Positions 12,325-12,446 of a stretch of DNA of 12,446 nt are shown one piece after another. This stretch comes from JBFLXN01 sp040755715 [NCBI: Candidatus Edwardsbacteria bacterium] (lineage in GTDB: Bacteria; Edwardsbacteria; AC1; JBFLXN01). A program made the translations under genes and the position numbers. The stretch lies in the NCBI GenBank assembly GCA_040755715.1, contig JBFLXN010000071.1:1-12446 (forward strand). The letters run 5' to 3'. Below the pieces are notes generated by a model. It was not told the origin of the DNA and did no database searches. It was given only the letters and a program-made list of their open reading frames with translations. Position 1 is the first letter of the stretch; each line of letters starts with the position of its first letter.

Positions 12325-12446
12325 TGTTAGCTAAATTTCAAAAGTGAACCATTTAAACTTCAAAAGTGAACTGCTGTAGATCACTGATTTTTACTCTTTG
12401 AACATCGATAAGTTTGTTATTACACCAGAATCTGACCTCAGCTATG
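12325..12446 (-). mobile_element. 3' end of an insertion sequence (right window edge)
   Basis: Reading inward on the + strand from 12325, TGTTAGCTAAAT leads into TTCAAAAGTGAAC at 12337-12349 and again at 12359-12371 (22-nt spacing). This matches the element end at 1-124 in inverted orientation. A - strand reading frame enters from the right and stops at 12353, inside the repeats, so this is the element's 3' end. The gene on the left edge is also on the - strand, so the two copies lie in direct orientation. The 63 nt between ruvA and 12325 hold nothing recognisable. Confidence 0.7.
12353..12445 (-). CDS. Transposase C-terminus (partial, runs off right edge)
   Basis: Thirty codons are read on the - strand from 12445 to the stop TAA at 12355-12353, beginning IAEVRFWCNNKLIDVQ and ending KISDLQQFTFEV. 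The alternation VRFW...KLIDVQRVKISDL resembles the small beta-barrel tail of DDE integrase-type transposases. This resemblance is a recollection and was not searched. The frame ends within the terminal repeats of the element, as expected of a transposase gene that fills its insertion sequence. Confidence 0.55.
   Translation of the reverse strand: MAEVRFWCNNKLIDVQRVKISDLQQFTFEV

Noticed and set aside
1-12446. tRNA or rRNA genes
   Set aside because: No T-loop GGTTCRA with matching acceptor stem and no conserved rRNA segment was recognised on either strand.

Overview
The window is a 12.4 kb piece of bacterial chromosome (roughly 40-45% GC by eye) carrying core metabolism and information-processing genes, all on the + strand. 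The genes themselves are ordinary bacterial families. What stands out is how many small palindromic and tandem repeats lie between them and, in places, inside them. Together with the gene order this style suggests an uncultivated Gram-negative-type candidate phylum (Omnitrophota or a similar metagenomic lineage). That placement is a low-confidence impression and was not tested.

Layout. Positions 1-124 are the 5' end of an insertion sequence whose transposase starts on the - strand at 23. Positions 142-545 hold a sigma-70-type promoter, an FMN (RFN) riboswitch enlarged by insertions, and an intrinsic terminator. From 546 to 888 there is a repeat-rich leader. The riboflavin operon follows: ribD (889), ribE (2084), ribBA (2761) and ribH (4122). 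After a 372-nt repeat-filled gap come nusB (4959), a calcineurin-like phosphoesterase (5435), a GT2 glycosyltransferase (6163), a divergent EF-G-like GTPase (7213), yebC (9438), ruvC (10301), a RelB/RelE-type toxin-antitoxin pair (10936-11566) and ruvA (11671). From 12325 to the end is the 3' end of an insertion sequence of the same kind, including the last 30 codons of its transposase on the - strand.

How the genes work together. RibD and the two-domain RibBA make the pyrimidine and the four-carbon precursors, RibH condenses them to lumazine, and RibE makes riboflavin. This is a complete set from GTP and ribulose-5-phosphate, apart from the phosphatase step that is usually unassigned. The operon is controlled by FMN through the leader: the 5' strand of riboswitch helix P1 (180-187) is perfectly complementary to the 5' arm of the terminator (516-523), which gives a clear antiterminator. 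RuvC and RuvA belong to Holliday-junction processing. ruvB is not in the window; an insertion sequence begins 63 nt after ruvA.

Most interesting points. (1) An 81-nt palindromic element sits in frame inside ruvC and adds 27 codons, much like the Rickettsia palindromic elements. (2) A 170-nt element made of five hairpins splits the RelE-type toxin exactly between its DYR and VIYEI core segments. (3) Two palindromic insertions enlarge the FMN aptamer, and one shares its 12-13 bp termini with a repeat just before ribD. (4) The two window ends lie about 122-124 nt inside matching insertion-sequence ends, as expected of an assembly contig that stops at a multicopy repeat. (5) The EF-G-like protein lacks the NKxD specificity motif.
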